Made by a program: the position numbers and the translations under genes
From: Streptomyces sp. V1I1
Lineage (GTDB): Bacteria; Actinomycetota; Actinomycetes; Streptomycetales; Streptomycetaceae
Assembly: GCF_030817355.1 (NCBI RefSeq)
Contig: NZ_JAUSZH010000001.1
Span: 3,280,501 to 3,344,500, forward strand
Length of the DNA stretch: 64,000 bases
Direction of reading: 5' to 3'
Shown: positions 1-9,811 of the stretch, one piece after another
How the letters are laid out: every line of letters starts with the position of its first letter
Numbering within the stretch: position 1 is the first letter of the stretch
The notes under the pieces: generated by a model
Told to the model about the DNA's origin: nothing
The model's input: only the letters and a program-made list of their open reading frames with translations
Databases searched by the model: none

Positions 1-11
1 ACTCGCGGGAC

Positions 12-623
12 CTAGCGGACCAGGCCCCAGCGGAATCCGAGCGCCACGGCGTGCGCCCGGTCCGAGGCGCCCAATTTCTTGAAAAGCCGCCTGGCGTGCG
101 TCTTCACCGTGTCCTCGGAGAGGAAGAGCTCACGGCCGATCTCGGCGTTCGACCGTCCGTGGCTCATACCTTCGAGCACCTGGATCTCACGCGCGGTGAG
201 CGTGGGTGCCGCGCCCATTTCGGCCGAGCGCAACCGCCGCGGGGCGAGCCGCCAGGTCGGATCGGCGAGCGCCTGGGTGACGGTCGCGCGCAGTTCGGCG
301 CGCGAGGCGTCCTTGTGCAGATAGCCGCGGGCGCCGGCGGCGACCGCCAGCGCGACGCCGTCCAGATCCTCGGCGACGGTGAGCATGATGATCCGGGCGC
401 CGGGGTCCGCGGACAGCAGTCGGCGGACCGTCTCGACGCCGCCCAGACCGGGCATGCGTACGTCCATCAGAATCAGGTCCGAGCGGTCGGCGCCCCAGCG
501 GCGGAGGACTTCCTCGCCGTTGGCCGCGGTCGTCACGCGCTCGACGCCGGGCACGGTCGCAACCGCCCGGCGGAGCGCCTCTCGGGCAAGCGGGGAGTCG
601 TCGCAGACGAGGACGGATGTCAT
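12..623 (-). CDS. bldM: BldM, orphan response regulator of sporulation
   Basis: A 203-aa NarL/LuxR-type response regulator. Residues 1-115 are a receiver domain with the acidic pair D8/D9, the phospho-acceptor position D54 (LMDVRMPG) and a conserved lysine in YLHKD. Residues 140-200 are a LuxR helix-turn-helix (LTAREIQVLEGM to DTVKTHARRLFKKLG). The sequence and the divergent whiD neighbour identify BldM (also called WhiK), which controls aerial hyphae and spore genes as a homodimer or with WhiI. ATG at 623 is preceded by GGAGGG. A match to the sigma-BldN promoter consensus lies 126-153 bp upstream. No histidine kinase is adjacent, as expected for this orphan regulator. Confidence 0.95.
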   Translation of the reverse strand: MTSVLVCDDSPLAREALRRAVATVPGVERVTTAANGEEVLRRWGADRSDLILMDVRMPGLGGVETVRRLLSADPGARIIMLTVAEDLDGVALAVAAGARGYLHKDASRAELRATVTQALADPTWRLAPRRLRSAEMGAAPTLTAREIQVLEGMSHGRSNAEIGRELFLSEDTVKTHARRLFKKLGASDRAHAVALGFRWGLVR

Positions 624-748
624 GGCCGCCCTCCGCAGCTGATGCGCGTCACCTTGAGCCTCCAGGCTGGGTACGTTTCGTCACCTGTGCGGTTGAACGC
701 TGTCGGACATGTGCCCGAGCGCTTCTTCTTTCAACCGCTTCCGCACTC

Positions 749-776
749 TCAACGACGGTCACTCGAAAGAGTTACG
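749..776 (-). promoter_or_regulatory. sigma-BldN-type promoter of bldM
   Basis: On the minus strand CGTAAC (776-771) and CGTTGA (754-749) are separated by exactly 16 bp. This matches the consensus known for the developmental ECF sigma factor BldN, whose classical target is bldM promoter 1. The implied start leaves a 5' leader of roughly 115 nt. The match is seen directly; use in this strain is inferred. Confidence 0.8.
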
Positions 777-930
777 GGTCGGACAGCCGCCTTCAGCACT
801 CTATGTGAGGGGCCGTGCGCGGAGGAGAGCACCGCAGGTCACGAGTCCTTCACCCGGAAGCCATGCACCATTTAGCGCCTTTTCTTCCCTTTTTGTGACG
901 TATGTGGCTAGATTCGCAATGAGTCATATT

Positions 931-955
931 TACATCTACTAAGACAGTAGATGTA
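931..955. promoter_or_regulatory. Perfect 10-5-10 palindrome upstream of whiD
   Basis: TACATCTACT (931-940) and AGTAGATGTA (946-955) are perfect inverted arms around AAGAC. The element is about 100 bp upstream of whiD. It is AT-rich against a GC-rich background, which suits a dimeric regulator's operator better than a Streptomyces terminator. It does not match the BldM, BldD or WhiA/WhiB sites I know. Confidence 0.5.
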
Positions 956-1053
956 CGGTCGGTGAGGCACGTGCGGTGCCGGATCGGCTCGTACCCCGCT
1001 CGTGTTCGACCTGACCTGTATCCACTCAGCACGGTTTCAAGGGGACATGCGCT

Positions 1054-1377
1054 ATGGCAGATTTCTCCCGCCTTCCCGGACCCAACGCCGATTTGTGGGA
1101 CTGGCAGCTCCTCGCAGCCTGCCGTGGGGTGGACAGCTCTCTCTTCTTCCACCCCGAGGGCGAGCGGGGCGCAGCACGAAGTGCGCGTGAGAACTCGGCG
1201 AAAGAGGTCTGTATGAGGTGCCCGGTCCGCGCGGAGTGCGCGGCGCATGCGCTGGCGGTGCGGGAGCCGTACGGCGTGTGGGGCGGACTGACAGAGGACG
1301 AGCGCGAGGAGCTGATGGGGCGCGCGCGGCACCGACTGATCCCGGCGTCCAGCGCGGGGGGCCCGGCGCGGAGCTGA
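1054..1377 (+). CDS. whiD: WhiD, WhiB-family iron-sulfur regulator
   Basis: A 107-aa Wbl protein. The four [4Fe-4S] ligand cysteines are C23, C53, C56 and C62 (C-x29-C-x2-C-x5-C), followed by the family turn G74-VWGG-78 and a short basic C-terminus (GRARHRL). WhiD is needed for late sporulation steps. Wbl proteins of this class act by binding region 4 of the principal sigma factor. ATG at 1054 has AGGGGA upstream. Assignment as WhiD rather than another Wbl paralogue rests on sequence and on divergent pairing with bldM, as in S. coelicolor. Confidence 0.93.
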   Translation: MADFSRLPGPNADLWDWQLLAACRGVDSSLFFHPEGERGAARSARENSAKEVCMRCPVRAECAAHALAVREPYGVWGGLTEDEREELMGRARHRLIPASSAGGPARS

Positions 1378-1455
1378 CACGCGAGGTTCGAAAAGTTTCG
1401 AAGAAACGTTCCTGCGCCATCGCCGCCCGGCCTCGGACGGGGGTGGTGCGGTTTC

Positions 1456-2346
1456 CTAGCGGCGCGCGGCCAGTGTCAGCTGGTCGAGCGTGGCCGCGAC
1501 CGCGGGGACCTGGGCCAGGTCCGGGAGCGTGAGCGCGACGATCTCGCGGCGCACGGACGGCTCGACGGTCACGGTGCGCGCACCCTTGGGCCGCACCGAC
1601 TCCATCGCGAGCTCAGGCAGCACCGCCACGCCAAGACCCGCTCCCACCAGGCCGATCACGGCCGGATAGTCGTCGGTGGCGAAGTCGATGCGGGGCGTGA
1701 ACCCGGCCTCTTCGCAGACCTCGACGAGCTGGCGTCGGCAGCGTGGGCAGCCTGCGATCCAGGGCTCGTCGGCCAGATCGCCGATGGTCACCGTGCCCGA
1801 ATCGGCGAGCCGGTGGCCCTCGGGGACCAGCCCGACGAGGCGGTCGGTGAGCAGGGGGCGGACGATCAGGTCGCCCCACTCCGCGGCCGTCGCGCCGTAC
1901 CGAAAGGCCAGCGCCACATCGCAGTCACCCTCGCGCAGCATCTCCACCGAACGCGGCGGCTCGGCCTCGACGAGGGAGACCCGGGTGCCCGGGTGCGCCG
2001 CGCGCAGGGCGGCGAGAGCGGTCGGCACGAGCGTGGAGCTGCCGCTGGGGAACGACACGAGCCGGACCCGGCCGGCCCGCAGACCGGCGATGGCGGCGAT
2101 CTCCTCCTCGGCCGCGGTCAGCCCGGCAAGGATGCCCGACGCGTGGCGTACAAGTGCCTCACCCGCCTGGGTCAGGCGCATTTCGCGGCCCGTACGGATC
2201 AGCAGCGGGGTGCCCGCGGAGGTCTCCAGTGCCTTCATCTGCTGGCTGACGGCGGGCTGGGTGCAGCCCAGCCGGCGTGCGGCGGCGGAGAACGAGCCGG
2301 TGGCGGCCACGGCTCGCAGAACTCGGAGATGCCGGACTTCAATCAC
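1456..2346 (-). CDS. LysR-family transcriptional regulator
   Basis: About 296 aa from a GTG at 2346, where the LysR N-terminus (VIEVRHLRVLRAVAATGSF) begins; upstream in-frame codons look non-native. Residues 1-60 are the winged HTH (FSAAARRLGCTQPAVSQQMK) and the rest is a periplasmic-binding-like effector domain. It is divergent from the MOSC gene across 81 bp holding short palindromes typical of LysR operators, so it may control that gene and itself. The CPRC pair in the effector domain (GCPRCRRQ) could allow redox sensing, which is inference. The effector is unknown. Confidence 0.88.
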   Translation of the reverse strand: MIEVRHLRVLRAVAATGSFSAAARRLGCTQPAVSQQMKALETSAGTPLLIRTGREMRLTQAGEALVRHASGILAGLTAAEEEIAAIAGLRAGRVRLVSFPSGSSTLVPTALAALRAAHPGTRVSLVEAEPPRSVEMLREGDCDVALAFRYGATAAEWGDLIVRPLLTDRLVGLVPEGHRLADSGTVTIGDLADEPWIAGCPRCRRQLVEVCEEAGFTPRIDFATDDYPAVIGLVGAGLGVAVLPELAMESVRPKGARTVTVEPSVRREIVALTLPDLAQVPAVAATLDQLTLAARR

Positions 2347-2377
2347 ACTCCGAATATAAGGGGCCCTTGGGGGGAAC

Positions 2378-2390
2378 CCCAATTATTGGG
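2378..2390. promoter_or_regulatory. Short palindrome between LysR and MOSC genes
   Basis: CCCAATTATTGGG is a perfect 6-1-6 palindrome in the 81-bp divergent gap. A second short palindrome, AAGGGGCCCTT, lies nearby at 2358-2368. LysR operators are usually imperfect dyads with a T-N11-A core, so one or both may be the regulator's site. Function is inferred from location only. Confidence 0.35.
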
Positions 2391-2427
2391 CGGTTCCTTT
2401 GAGATGTGGGGGGTTAGCGTGCTGTCC

Positions 2428-3096
2428 ATGAAGCTTCTGACCGTGAATGTGGGCCGGCCCAAGGCCGTCGAGTACACCGACGCACCGGGCGGCGCGACCG
2501 GCATCGACAAAAAGCCGGCCGACGGGGCCGTACGGGTGATGGACCCCGGCCCAAAGGGCGAAGGGGCCAGCGGGTTGGCCGGGGACGCGGTCTGCGATCT
2601 GCGCCACCATGGCGGCACCGACCAGGCGGTGTACGCATTCGCCCGCGAGGATCTCGACTTCTGGGAGCGGGAGTTGGGCCGGCCCCTCACCAATGGCGCG
2701 TTCGGGGAGAACCTCACGACGAGCGGGCTCGATGTGAGCGGGGCGAGGATCGGCGAGCGCTGGCGGATCGGCGGCGAGCTGGTGCTGGAGGTGACGAGCG
2801 GCCGCGTTCCGTGTCGTACGTTCGCGAGCTGGCTGGGCGAGAAAGGGTGGGTCAGGCGCTTTACGCAGCAGAGCGCACCCGGTGCGTATCTGCGTGTCAT
2901 CGAGCCCGGCGAGATCCGCGCGGGCGACGCGATCGAGATCGTGCACCGGCCGGACCACGAGGTGACGGTCGATCTGTCGTTCCGGGCGGACACCACCGAG
3001 CGGACGCTGCTGCCCCAGGTGCTCGCGGCGGGCGACGCGCTCCACCCCGAGCAGCTCAGGGACGCCCGGGAGTACGTGGCGAAATACGGCGCGTAG
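2428..3096 (+). CDS. MOSC domain protein (YiiM-like)
   Basis: 222 aa from ATG at 2428; the longer upstream reading frame runs antisense through the LysR gene and is rejected. It contains the MOSC core, including LRHHGGTDQAVYAF, the GAFGENLTT motif and the invariant cysteine in RVPCRTF, with a C-terminal YiiM-like extension. Family members bind or transfer molybdenum cofactor; YiiM protects against N-hydroxylated base analogues. A 10-bp-stem hairpin (3100-3124) follows the stop codon. The substrate here is not known. Confidence 0.85.
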   Translation: MKLLTVNVGRPKAVEYTDAPGGATGIDKKPADGAVRVMDPGPKGEGASGLAGDAVCDLRHHGGTDQAVYAFAREDLDFWERELGRPLTNGAFGENLTTSGLDVSGARIGERWRIGGELVLEVTSGRVPCRTFASWLGEKGWVRRFTQQSAPGAYLRVIEPGEIRAGDAIEIVHRPDHEVTVDLSFRADTTERTLLPQVLAAGDALHPEQLRDAREYVAKYGA

Positions 3097-3099
3097 GGG

Positions 3100-3124
3100 A
3101 AATCCCTTAGACGGTAAGGGATTT
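3100..3124 (+). terminator. Hairpin after the MOSC gene
   Basis: AAATCCCTTA (3100-3109) and TAAGGGATTT (3115-3124) form a perfect 10-bp stem with a GACGG loop, three bases after the MOSC stop. It has no strong T-run, as is usual for Streptomyces terminators. Confidence 0.55.
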
Positions 3125-3188
3125 GATTCGGGGGCGGCTGGGGGCCGTCCCCGATGTCGCCACGAGCGGCCCACAGGACGCTCGTTGT

Positions 3189-4739
3189 ATGTCTCGACTG
3201 AAGCGCGTCCTCATCATTCTCACGACGGTCGTCGTCGTCATAGGCCTCGCACTCGGTGGCGGTGTTCTGTATGTCTACTCGAACGCCAAGGTGTCCACGG
3301 CCGGGACGACTGAGTTCAGCAACGAGCTGGCTGTACCGCCGCTCGCGAAGTCGACGGTGAAGCGCGACGGGACCCGTCTCTTCGAACTGACCATGCAGGC
3401 CGGTCAGAAGGAGTTCCGAGCCGGGAAGCCCACACCCACCTGGTACTTCCGCGGGTCCGGGGGCCGCCCCCCGGGGGATGCGGCTGGTGGTGACTATCTC
3501 GGGCCGACGCTGCGCGCGAAGCGCGGCGAGAAGGTCGAGGTGAAGATCAAGAACGCGCTGGGCGAGGAGTCCACCGTGCACTGGCACGGCATGCATCTGC
3601 CCGCGAAGATGGACGGCGGTCCGCACCAGATGGTCGCCCCCGGGGCGGCCTGGACCCCGCGCTGGACCGTGAATCAGCCTGCCTCGACCCTCTGGTACCA
3701 CCCGCATCCGCACGGCAAGACGGAGAAGCATGTGCAGCGGGGGCTGGCCGGGATGTTCCTCCTCGACGACGAGAAGTCCGCGCGGCTGGCGCTGCCCAAG
3801 AAGTACGGCGTCGACGATCTGCCGGTCATCGTTCAGGACGTCCGCTTCAGCGGGGCGAAGTTCGACCACGGGCACAAGATCCTGCGGGACACCGGGTTCC
3901 TCGGGGACCGGACGATGGTCAACGGCACCCTCGACCCGTACAAAGTCGTCGGCGACGAGCTCGTACGCCTGCGGCTGCTCAACGCCTCGACCGCCCGCGT
4001 CTACGACTTCGGATTCTCCGACGACCGTGAGTTCGCGCTGATCGGGACGGACGGCGGGCTGCTGGAGAAGCAGGCCCGGATGGACCGGATCCAGCTGTCG
4101 CCCGGTGAGCGGGCCGAGATCGTGGTGCGGATGAAGCCGGGCGAGAAGACGGTGCTGCGCAGCTTCCCGCACGACAGTTACGGAGGCGGATGGCAGGGGC
4201 GGCTCGCCGGTGGCGACGACAGCTTCGACGTACTGGAGTTGCGCGCGGCCAATGCGCTGCGGCCCTCGCCAGACATCCCCGGCGAGCTGGGCAAGCTGGA
4301 GGTCCCCGACGGGTCGGACTCGGTGCGGGGGCGGTTCTTCGGTCTTGTGACCACCGGCATCAACGGCAAGGGCATGAAGATGGACCGGATCGACGAGACC
4401 GTCACCCGGGGCACCGCCGAAACCTGGACCGTACGCAATGATCACGGCACTCCGCACAACTTCCATGTGCACGATGTGCAGTTCCGGGTGCTGGAGGTGG
4501 ACGGCAAGCAGCCGCCGCCGGAGCTGCGCGGCGCGAAGGACACGGTGTTCGTACCGCCGCACAAGACGGTCAAGCTCGCGATGCGCTTCGACGGGCCCGC
4601 GGACCCAGACACTCCGTATATGTACCACTGTCATCTGCTGTACCACGAGGACCTGGGGATGATGGGTCAGTTCGTGGTCGTCGAGAAGGGACAGCGGGCG
4701 GGCACGGTGCGTGCACCGCACTCACACACGGGGCACTAA
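3189..4739 (+). CDS. Secreted multicopper oxidase
   Basis: About 516 aa from ATG at 3189. An N-terminal signal or anchor segment (RVLIILTTVVVVIGLALGGG) is followed by three cupredoxin domains. All four copper-ligand motifs are present: HWHGMHLP, WYHPHPHGK, HNFHVHDVQF and YHCHLLYHEDLGMM. The last gives the type 1 Cys, two His and an axial Met. It resembles CueO/spore-coat laccases that oxidise Cu(I), Fe(II), Mn(II) or phenolics outside the membrane. The SDR gene starts 10 bp after its stop, so the two are probably cotranscribed. The physiological substrate cannot be read from sequence. Confidence 0.9.
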   Translation: MSRLKRVLIILTTVVVVIGLALGGGVLYVYSNAKVSTAGTTEFSNELAVPPLAKSTVKRDGTRLFELTMQAGQKEFRAGKPTPTWYFRGSGGRPPGDAAGGDYLGPTLRAKRGEKVEVKIKNALGEESTVHWHGMHLPAKMDGGPHQMVAPGAAWTPRWTVNQPASTLWYHPHPHGKTEKHVQRGLAGMFLLDDEKSARLALPKKYGVDDLPVIVQDVRFSGAKFDHGHKILRDTGFLGDRTMVNGTLDPYKVVGDELVRLRLLNASTARVYDFGFSDDREFALIGTDGGLLEKQARMDRIQLSPGERAEIVVRMKPGEKTVLRSFPHDSYGGGWQGRLAGGDDSFDVLELRAANALRPSPDIPGELGKLEVPDGSDSVRGRFFGLVTTGINGKGMKMDRIDETVTRGTAETWTVRNDHGTPHNFHVHDVQFRVLEVDGKQPPPELRGAKDTVFVPPHKTVKLAMRFDGPADPDTPYMYHCHLLYHEDLGMMGQFVVVEKGQRAGTVRAPHSHTGH

Positions 4740-4749
4740 CGTGCCGCCT

Positions 4750-5523
4750 ATGACGACTGCACTGATTACGGGAGCGACCGCGGGGATCGGCGCCGCGTTC
4801 GCGCGGCGGCTCGCCGCCGAAGGACACAACCTGGTGCTGGTGGCCCGCGACACCAAGCGGCTGCAGGAGCAGGCCACCGAGCTGCACGACCGGCACGGCA
4901 TCGAGGCGGAAGTGCTGACCGCCGATCTGTCGCAGGACGACGGGATCGAGGCGGTCGAGAAGCGGCTGTCCGACCCGAAGAGCCCGGTGGATCTGCTGGT
5001 CAACAACGCCGGGTTCGGGAACAAGGGGCGCTACCTCGAAGTGTCCATGGCCGACGAGCTCACGATGCTCAAGGTGCACTGCGAGGCGGTGCTGCGGCTC
5101 ACCTCGGCGGCTGCGGAGTCGATGCGCGAACGCGGGCGGGGCGGGGTGGTGAATGTGGCGTCGGTGGCAGCGTTCGTGCCGCGCGGGACGTACGGCGCTT
5201 CGAAGGCGTGGGTCGTGCAGTTCACACAGGGAGCGGCCCGCGATCTGGCGGGGTCGGGGGTGCGGCTGATGGCGCTGTGCCCCGGTTTCGTACGCACGGA
5301 GTTCCATCAGCGGGCCGGGATGGGGACGGACAACATCCCGGGTTGGATGTGGCTGGACGCGGACAAGCTGGTGTCGGCGGCGCTGGCGGACCTGGCCCGT
5401 GGGAAGTCGCTGTCGATCCCGGACCCGCGGTACAAGGCGCTGATGGGTGTGGTGAAGCTGGCGCCGCGCAGGCTGCTCGGCGGGATCACGTCCAGGACGG
5501 GCCGGAAGTACGGACCGCAGTAA
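4750..5523 (+). CDS. Short-chain dehydrogenase/reductase
   Basis: 257 aa from ATG at 4750. It has the classical SDR cofactor motif TGATAGIGA (TGxxxGxG), NNAG, a catalytic serine and YGASK (YxxxK). Basic residues after the second strand (ARDTKR) suggest NADP preference. Substrate is unknown. It lies 10 bp downstream of the multicopper oxidase. Its stop codon is inside a 24-bp tandem duplication. Confidence 0.88.
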   Translation: MTTALITGATAGIGAAFARRLAAEGHNLVLVARDTKRLQEQATELHDRHGIEAEVLTADLSQDDGIEAVEKRLSDPKSPVDLLVNNAGFGNKGRYLEVSMADELTMLKVHCEAVLRLTSAAAESMRERGRGGVVNVASVAAFVPRGTYGASKAWVVQFTQGAARDLAGSGVRLMALCPGFVRTEFHQRAGMGTDNIPGWMWLDADKLVSAALADLARGKSLSIPDPRYKALMGVVKLAPRRLLGGITSRTGRKYGPQ

Positions 5524-5566
5524 GGGCACGGGCCTGACCGCCAGTAAGGGCACGGGCCTGACCGCC
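5518..5566 (+). repeat. 24-bp tandem duplication spanning the SDR stop codon
   Basis: CAGTAAGGGCACGGGCCTGA followed by CCGC repeats twice with a 24-bp period (about 5518-5541 and 5542-5565). The first copy carries the real Gln-TAA end of the SDR gene; the second reproduces it in noncoding DNA. Confidence 0.85.
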
Positions 5567-5615
5567 GGCAGCGTCAAGTGACCTCAAGCGACATATGAGG
5601 AGCTCGAGTTCCACC

Positions 5616-6689
5616 ATGGACCACGCCACTGACAGTCGCCCGGCGGACGACCCCGGCGGGCGCCGCGCCCAGCCGGGCGCCGAGCGCCCCGTGCTTCTGC
5701 TCGCCATGGGCCCGGGCATCGCCGAGCGCCTGTTCGCCGACCGTCACCGCGACCGCCTCAGCGCCCTCGCCCGCGCCGACCCGCACCTGGTCGCCCACGA
5801 CCTGGCAGCCCCGACGCCCCCGGTCGCCGCCGCGCTTGCCGCCGCCGAAGTCCTGCTGACCTGCTGGGGCGCGCCCCCGCTCACCGCCGAAGTCCTCGCC
5901 GGCGCACCCCGGCTGCGCGCCGTCGTCCACGCCGCGGGATCCGTCAAGCACCACATCACCGACGCCTGCTGGGCCCGCGGTATCACGGTTTCCTCGGCCG
6001 CCGCGGTCAACGCCCTGCCCGTCGCCGAGTACACGCTGGCCGCGATCCTCTTCGCCGGCAAGCACGTCCTGCGCTCGGCCCAGCACTACGAGCGGCTGCG
6101 CACCGATCACGACTTGTGCGAATTCGACGACGCCGGCAACTACCGCCGGACGGTGGGCATCGTCGGCGCGTCCCGGATCGGCCGCCGAGTGATCGAACTG
6201 CTGCGCCCCTTCGACGTACAGGTGCTGCTGTACGACCCGTACGTCACCGACGCCGAAGTGGCGGACCTGGGCGTCGTACGCACCGAGCTGGACGAGCTCT
6301 GCCACCTCAGCAGCATCCTCACGGTCCACGCTCCGCAGCTGGCGTCCACTCGCCACATGGTCGACGCACGCCGGCTCGCGCTGCTGCCGGACGGCGCGAC
6401 CCTGATCAATACCTCGCGCGGCTCGCTGATCGACGAGAACGCGCTGCTGCCGGAGCTGGTTTCGGGCCGGCTGCACGCCGTACTCGATGTCACCGACCCC
6501 GAAGTCCCGGCCGCCGACTCGCCGTTGTACACCCTGCCGAACGTCCTGCTGACCCCGCATATCGCCGGTTCGCTGGGCAATGAGCTCCACCGGATGGCGG
6601 ACCATGCCCTCGACGAACTGGAGCGCTACACGCAGGGGCTGCCCTTCACGGACCCGGTCCATCCCGGGGCCCTGAATCACTCGGCCTGA
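5616..6689 (+). CDS. D-isomer 2-hydroxyacid dehydrogenase
   Basis: About 357 aa from ATG at 5616, with GAGGAG 12 bp upstream; an upstream ATG at 5595 is less likely. It is a SerA/FDH-type two-domain dehydrogenase with a Rossmann glycine motif (GIVGASRIGRR), the catalytic Arg region (INTSRGSLIDE) and the catalytic His (LTPHIAGS). In this family NAD-dependent oxidation or reduction of a 2-hydroxyacid is expected. There is no ACT domain, so it is unlikely to be the biosynthetic phosphoglycerate dehydrogenase. Substrate is unknown. Confidence 0.87.
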   Translation: MDHATDSRPADDPGGRRAQPGAERPVLLLAMGPGIAERLFADRHRDRLSALARADPHLVAHDLAAPTPPVAAALAAAEVLLTCWGAPPLTAEVLAGAPRLRAVVHAAGSVKHHITDACWARGITVSSAAAVNALPVAEYTLAAILFAGKHVLRSAQHYERLRTDHDLCEFDDAGNYRRTVGIVGASRIGRRVIELLRPFDVQVLLYDPYVTDAEVADLGVVRTELDELCHLSSILTVHAPQLASTRHMVDARRLALLPDGATLINTSRGSLIDENALLPELVSGRLHAVLDVTDPEVPAADSPLYTLPNVLLTPHIAGSLGNELHRMADHALDELERYTQGLPFTDPVHPGALNHSA

Positions 6690-6728
6690 ACATTCGGCCT
6701 GAATCACTTGGCCTGAATCACTCGGCCT
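6674..6728 (+). repeat. 14-bp tandem repeat across the dehydrogenase stop codon
   Basis: GAATCACTCGGCCT occurs at 6674-6687, as a 13-bp variant at 6688-6700, as a one-mismatch copy at 6701-6714, and exactly at 6715-6728. The first copy overlaps the TGA stop at 6687-6689. Confidence 0.85.
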
Positions 6729-6806
6729 GAGCCGACTGGCCCCGAACCCTCAAAAGCCTCATATCCCACTAAAATGGATGCATCCCACCCCAGCCCGGGA
6801 GACACC

Positions 6807-7505
6807 ATGAAATTCGTACAGATAATCGACTGCAAGACAGAGCGGTTCGACGACATGGACCGGCTCATGGACCAGTGGGTCGCGCAGACCCAAGGCAAGC
6901 GGACCGCCACCCACAGCCTCGTCGGCAAGGACCGCGCCGACGGGTCGCATTTCGTCGAGATCGTCGAATTTCCGTCGTACGAAGAGGCGATGAAGAACTC
7001 CCACCTGCCGGAGACGGACCGGATCTTCCAGGAGATGGTGGCGCTCTGCGACGGGATGCCCACCTTCACCGACCTCGATGTGGTCCGCGACGAACAGTTG
7101 AACCAGGCAACCTCTCGCCGGTTCTTCCACGAGATCGCCACCGGGGGCAACCTCGACGCCATCGACGAAGTGTTCGCGGCCGACTACGCCGACCACGACA
7201 TCATGAAGGAAGAAGACACCACGATCGGGTCCGACGTCATCCGCGGCGATGTCAGCGCGTGGCGCACGGCCTTCGACTTCACCTTCAGCCTGGACAGGCA
7301 GATCTGCGAGGGCGACGACGTCGTGACGCTGTGGACCTGGACCGGCACCCACCAGGGCGAGTTCATGGGCATCGCGCCCACCGGCAAGCAGTGCACCATG
7401 ACGGGCACCACGATCTTCCGCTTCAAGGACGGCAAGATCCAGGAAGGCTGGTGGCACTTCGACGTCCTGCGCCTGATGCGGCAGCTCGGCGTGACGGGTC
7501 AGTAA
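6807..7505 (+). CDS. SnoaL-like ester cyclase with N-terminal ferredoxin-like domain
   Basis: 232 aa from ATG at 6807, preceded by GGGAG. Residues 1-95 look like a small alpha/beta dimerisation domain (MKFVQIIDCKTE, then HFVEIVEFPSYEEAM). Residues 105-225 are a SnoaL/NTF2-like fold with NLDAIDEVFAADYADHD, WTWTGTHQGEFMGIAPTGK and a closing WWHFDVLRLMRQLG. SnoaL relatives cyclise polyketides or hydrolyse small esters, but most standalone members have no known substrate. No polyketide genes are near. A strong bidirectional hairpin follows. Confidence 0.8.
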   Translation: MKFVQIIDCKTERFDDMDRLMDQWVAQTQGKRTATHSLVGKDRADGSHFVEIVEFPSYEEAMKNSHLPETDRIFQEMVALCDGMPTFTDLDVVRDEQLNQATSRRFFHEIATGGNLDAIDEVFAADYADHDIMKEEDTTIGSDVIRGDVSAWRTAFDFTFSLDRQICEGDDVVTLWTWTGTHQGEFMGIAPTGKQCTMTGTTIFRFKDGKIQEGWWHFDVLRLMRQLGVTGQ

Positions 7506-7526
7506 CAGCGCGCCCGGCCGGATGCC

Positions 7527-7567
7527 GAAGGCCCCCGTTCCCGCCAGCGGCGGGAACGGGGGCCTTC
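7527..7567. terminator. Bidirectional terminator between ester cyclase and groEL1
   Basis: A perfect 19-bp stem (7527-7545 with 7549-7567) around an AGC loop, rich in G:C, sits between two convergent genes. It can serve both strands. Confidence 0.9.
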
Positions 7568-7582
7568 ACACGTCGTGCGACG

Positions 7583-9230
<1,648 letters not shown>

Positions 9231-9239
9231 TCAAACGAA

Positions 9240-9288
9240 CTGCGCCCCTGACCTCCCGGCTACATCAGTGCGGGGGCCAGGGGCGCAG
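9240..9288 (-). other. Inverted repeat between groES and groEL1
   Basis: CTGCGCCCCTG (9240-9250) pairs perfectly with CAGGGGCGCAG (9278-9288) across a 27-nt loop, within the 129-bp gap. A second, 8-bp hairpin with a 3-nt loop (9315-9333) follows the groES stop directly. They could partly uncouple groES from groEL1 by termination or RNA processing; that is inference. Confidence 0.5.
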
Positions 9289-9341
9289 ATCAAACAACTT
9301 CGGGTGCGGAGTCCTCTGGGGGCGACCCCCAGACCCCCGAC

Positions 9342-9650
9342 CTACTTCTCGATGATCGCGAGTACGTCGCGAGCCGAGAGGACGAGGTACTCCTCGCCGT
9401 TGTACTTGACTTCGGTGCCGCCGTACTTGCTGTACAGCACGACGTCGCCGGTCTTGACGTCGAGCGGCAGACGCTCGCCGTTCTCGAAGCGACCCGGGCC
9501 CACCGCGAGGACGACGCCCTCCTGGGGCTTCTCCTTCGCGGTGTCCGGGATGACCAGGCCAGAGGCCGTGGTCTGCTCGGCGTCGAGCGGCTGGACCACA
9601 ATACGGTCCTCGAGCGGCTTGATGGCAACCTTGGAGCTGGCGGTCGTCAC
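9342..9650 (-). CDS. groES: GroES co-chaperonin
   Basis: 102 aa, normal length. It has the GroES fold markers [20 protein letters not shown], the mobile-loop region and [24 protein letters not shown]. It caps the GroEL folding chamber. The gene is first in the groES-groEL1 operon and lies downstream of two CIRCE elements and a vegetative-type promoter, so heat-shock derepression through HrcA is expected. It is intact although its partner groEL1 is frameshifted. Confidence 0.97.
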   Translation of the reverse strand: MTTASSKVAIKPLEDRIVVQPLDAEQTTASGLVIPDTAKEKPQEGVVLAVGPGRFENGERLPLDVKTGDVVLYSKYGGTEVKYNGEEYLVLSARDVLAIIEK

Positions 9651-9749
9651 GATCCGACCTCCCCCTTCGGAGATCTCACGGGGCTAACTGTCTGAGGTGG
9701 CGACCAGGTGGATCCGTCGTCGCGGGTGCCGGACCTGCCCGTCGCTGTG

Positions 9750-9776
9750 TTGGCACTCTCCAGTGGGGAGTGCCAG
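9750..9776. promoter_or_regulatory. CIRCE element 1 (HrcA operator)
   Basis: TTGGCACTC-N9-GAGTGCCAG matches the CIRCE consensus TTAGCACTC-N9-GAGTGCTAA with substitutions at the arm ends. It lies between the predicted promoter and groES, in the transcribed leader. Confidence 0.9.
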
Positions 9777-9781
9777 ACCCG

Positions 9782-9811
9782 AGACTATGACTGCGATTAG
9801 CACTCGGTCAA
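9782..9811 (-). promoter_or_regulatory. groES promoter
   Basis: On the minus strand TTGACC (9811-9806) and TAGTCT (9787-9782) are 18 bp apart, a good principal-sigma promoter. The -35 lies inside CIRCE 2 and CIRCE 1 lies just downstream of the -10. Confidence 0.7.

Larger units (their letters stand above)
624..1053. other. Divergent bldM-whiD regulatory region
   Basis: This gene-free 430-bp stretch separates two divergent developmental genes. It holds the sigma-BldN-type bldM promoter (749-776) and, nearer whiD, an unusually AT-rich patch (about 880-955) that ends in a perfect inverted repeat at 931-955. I see no convincing small ORF with its own ribosome site. Confidence 0.7.
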
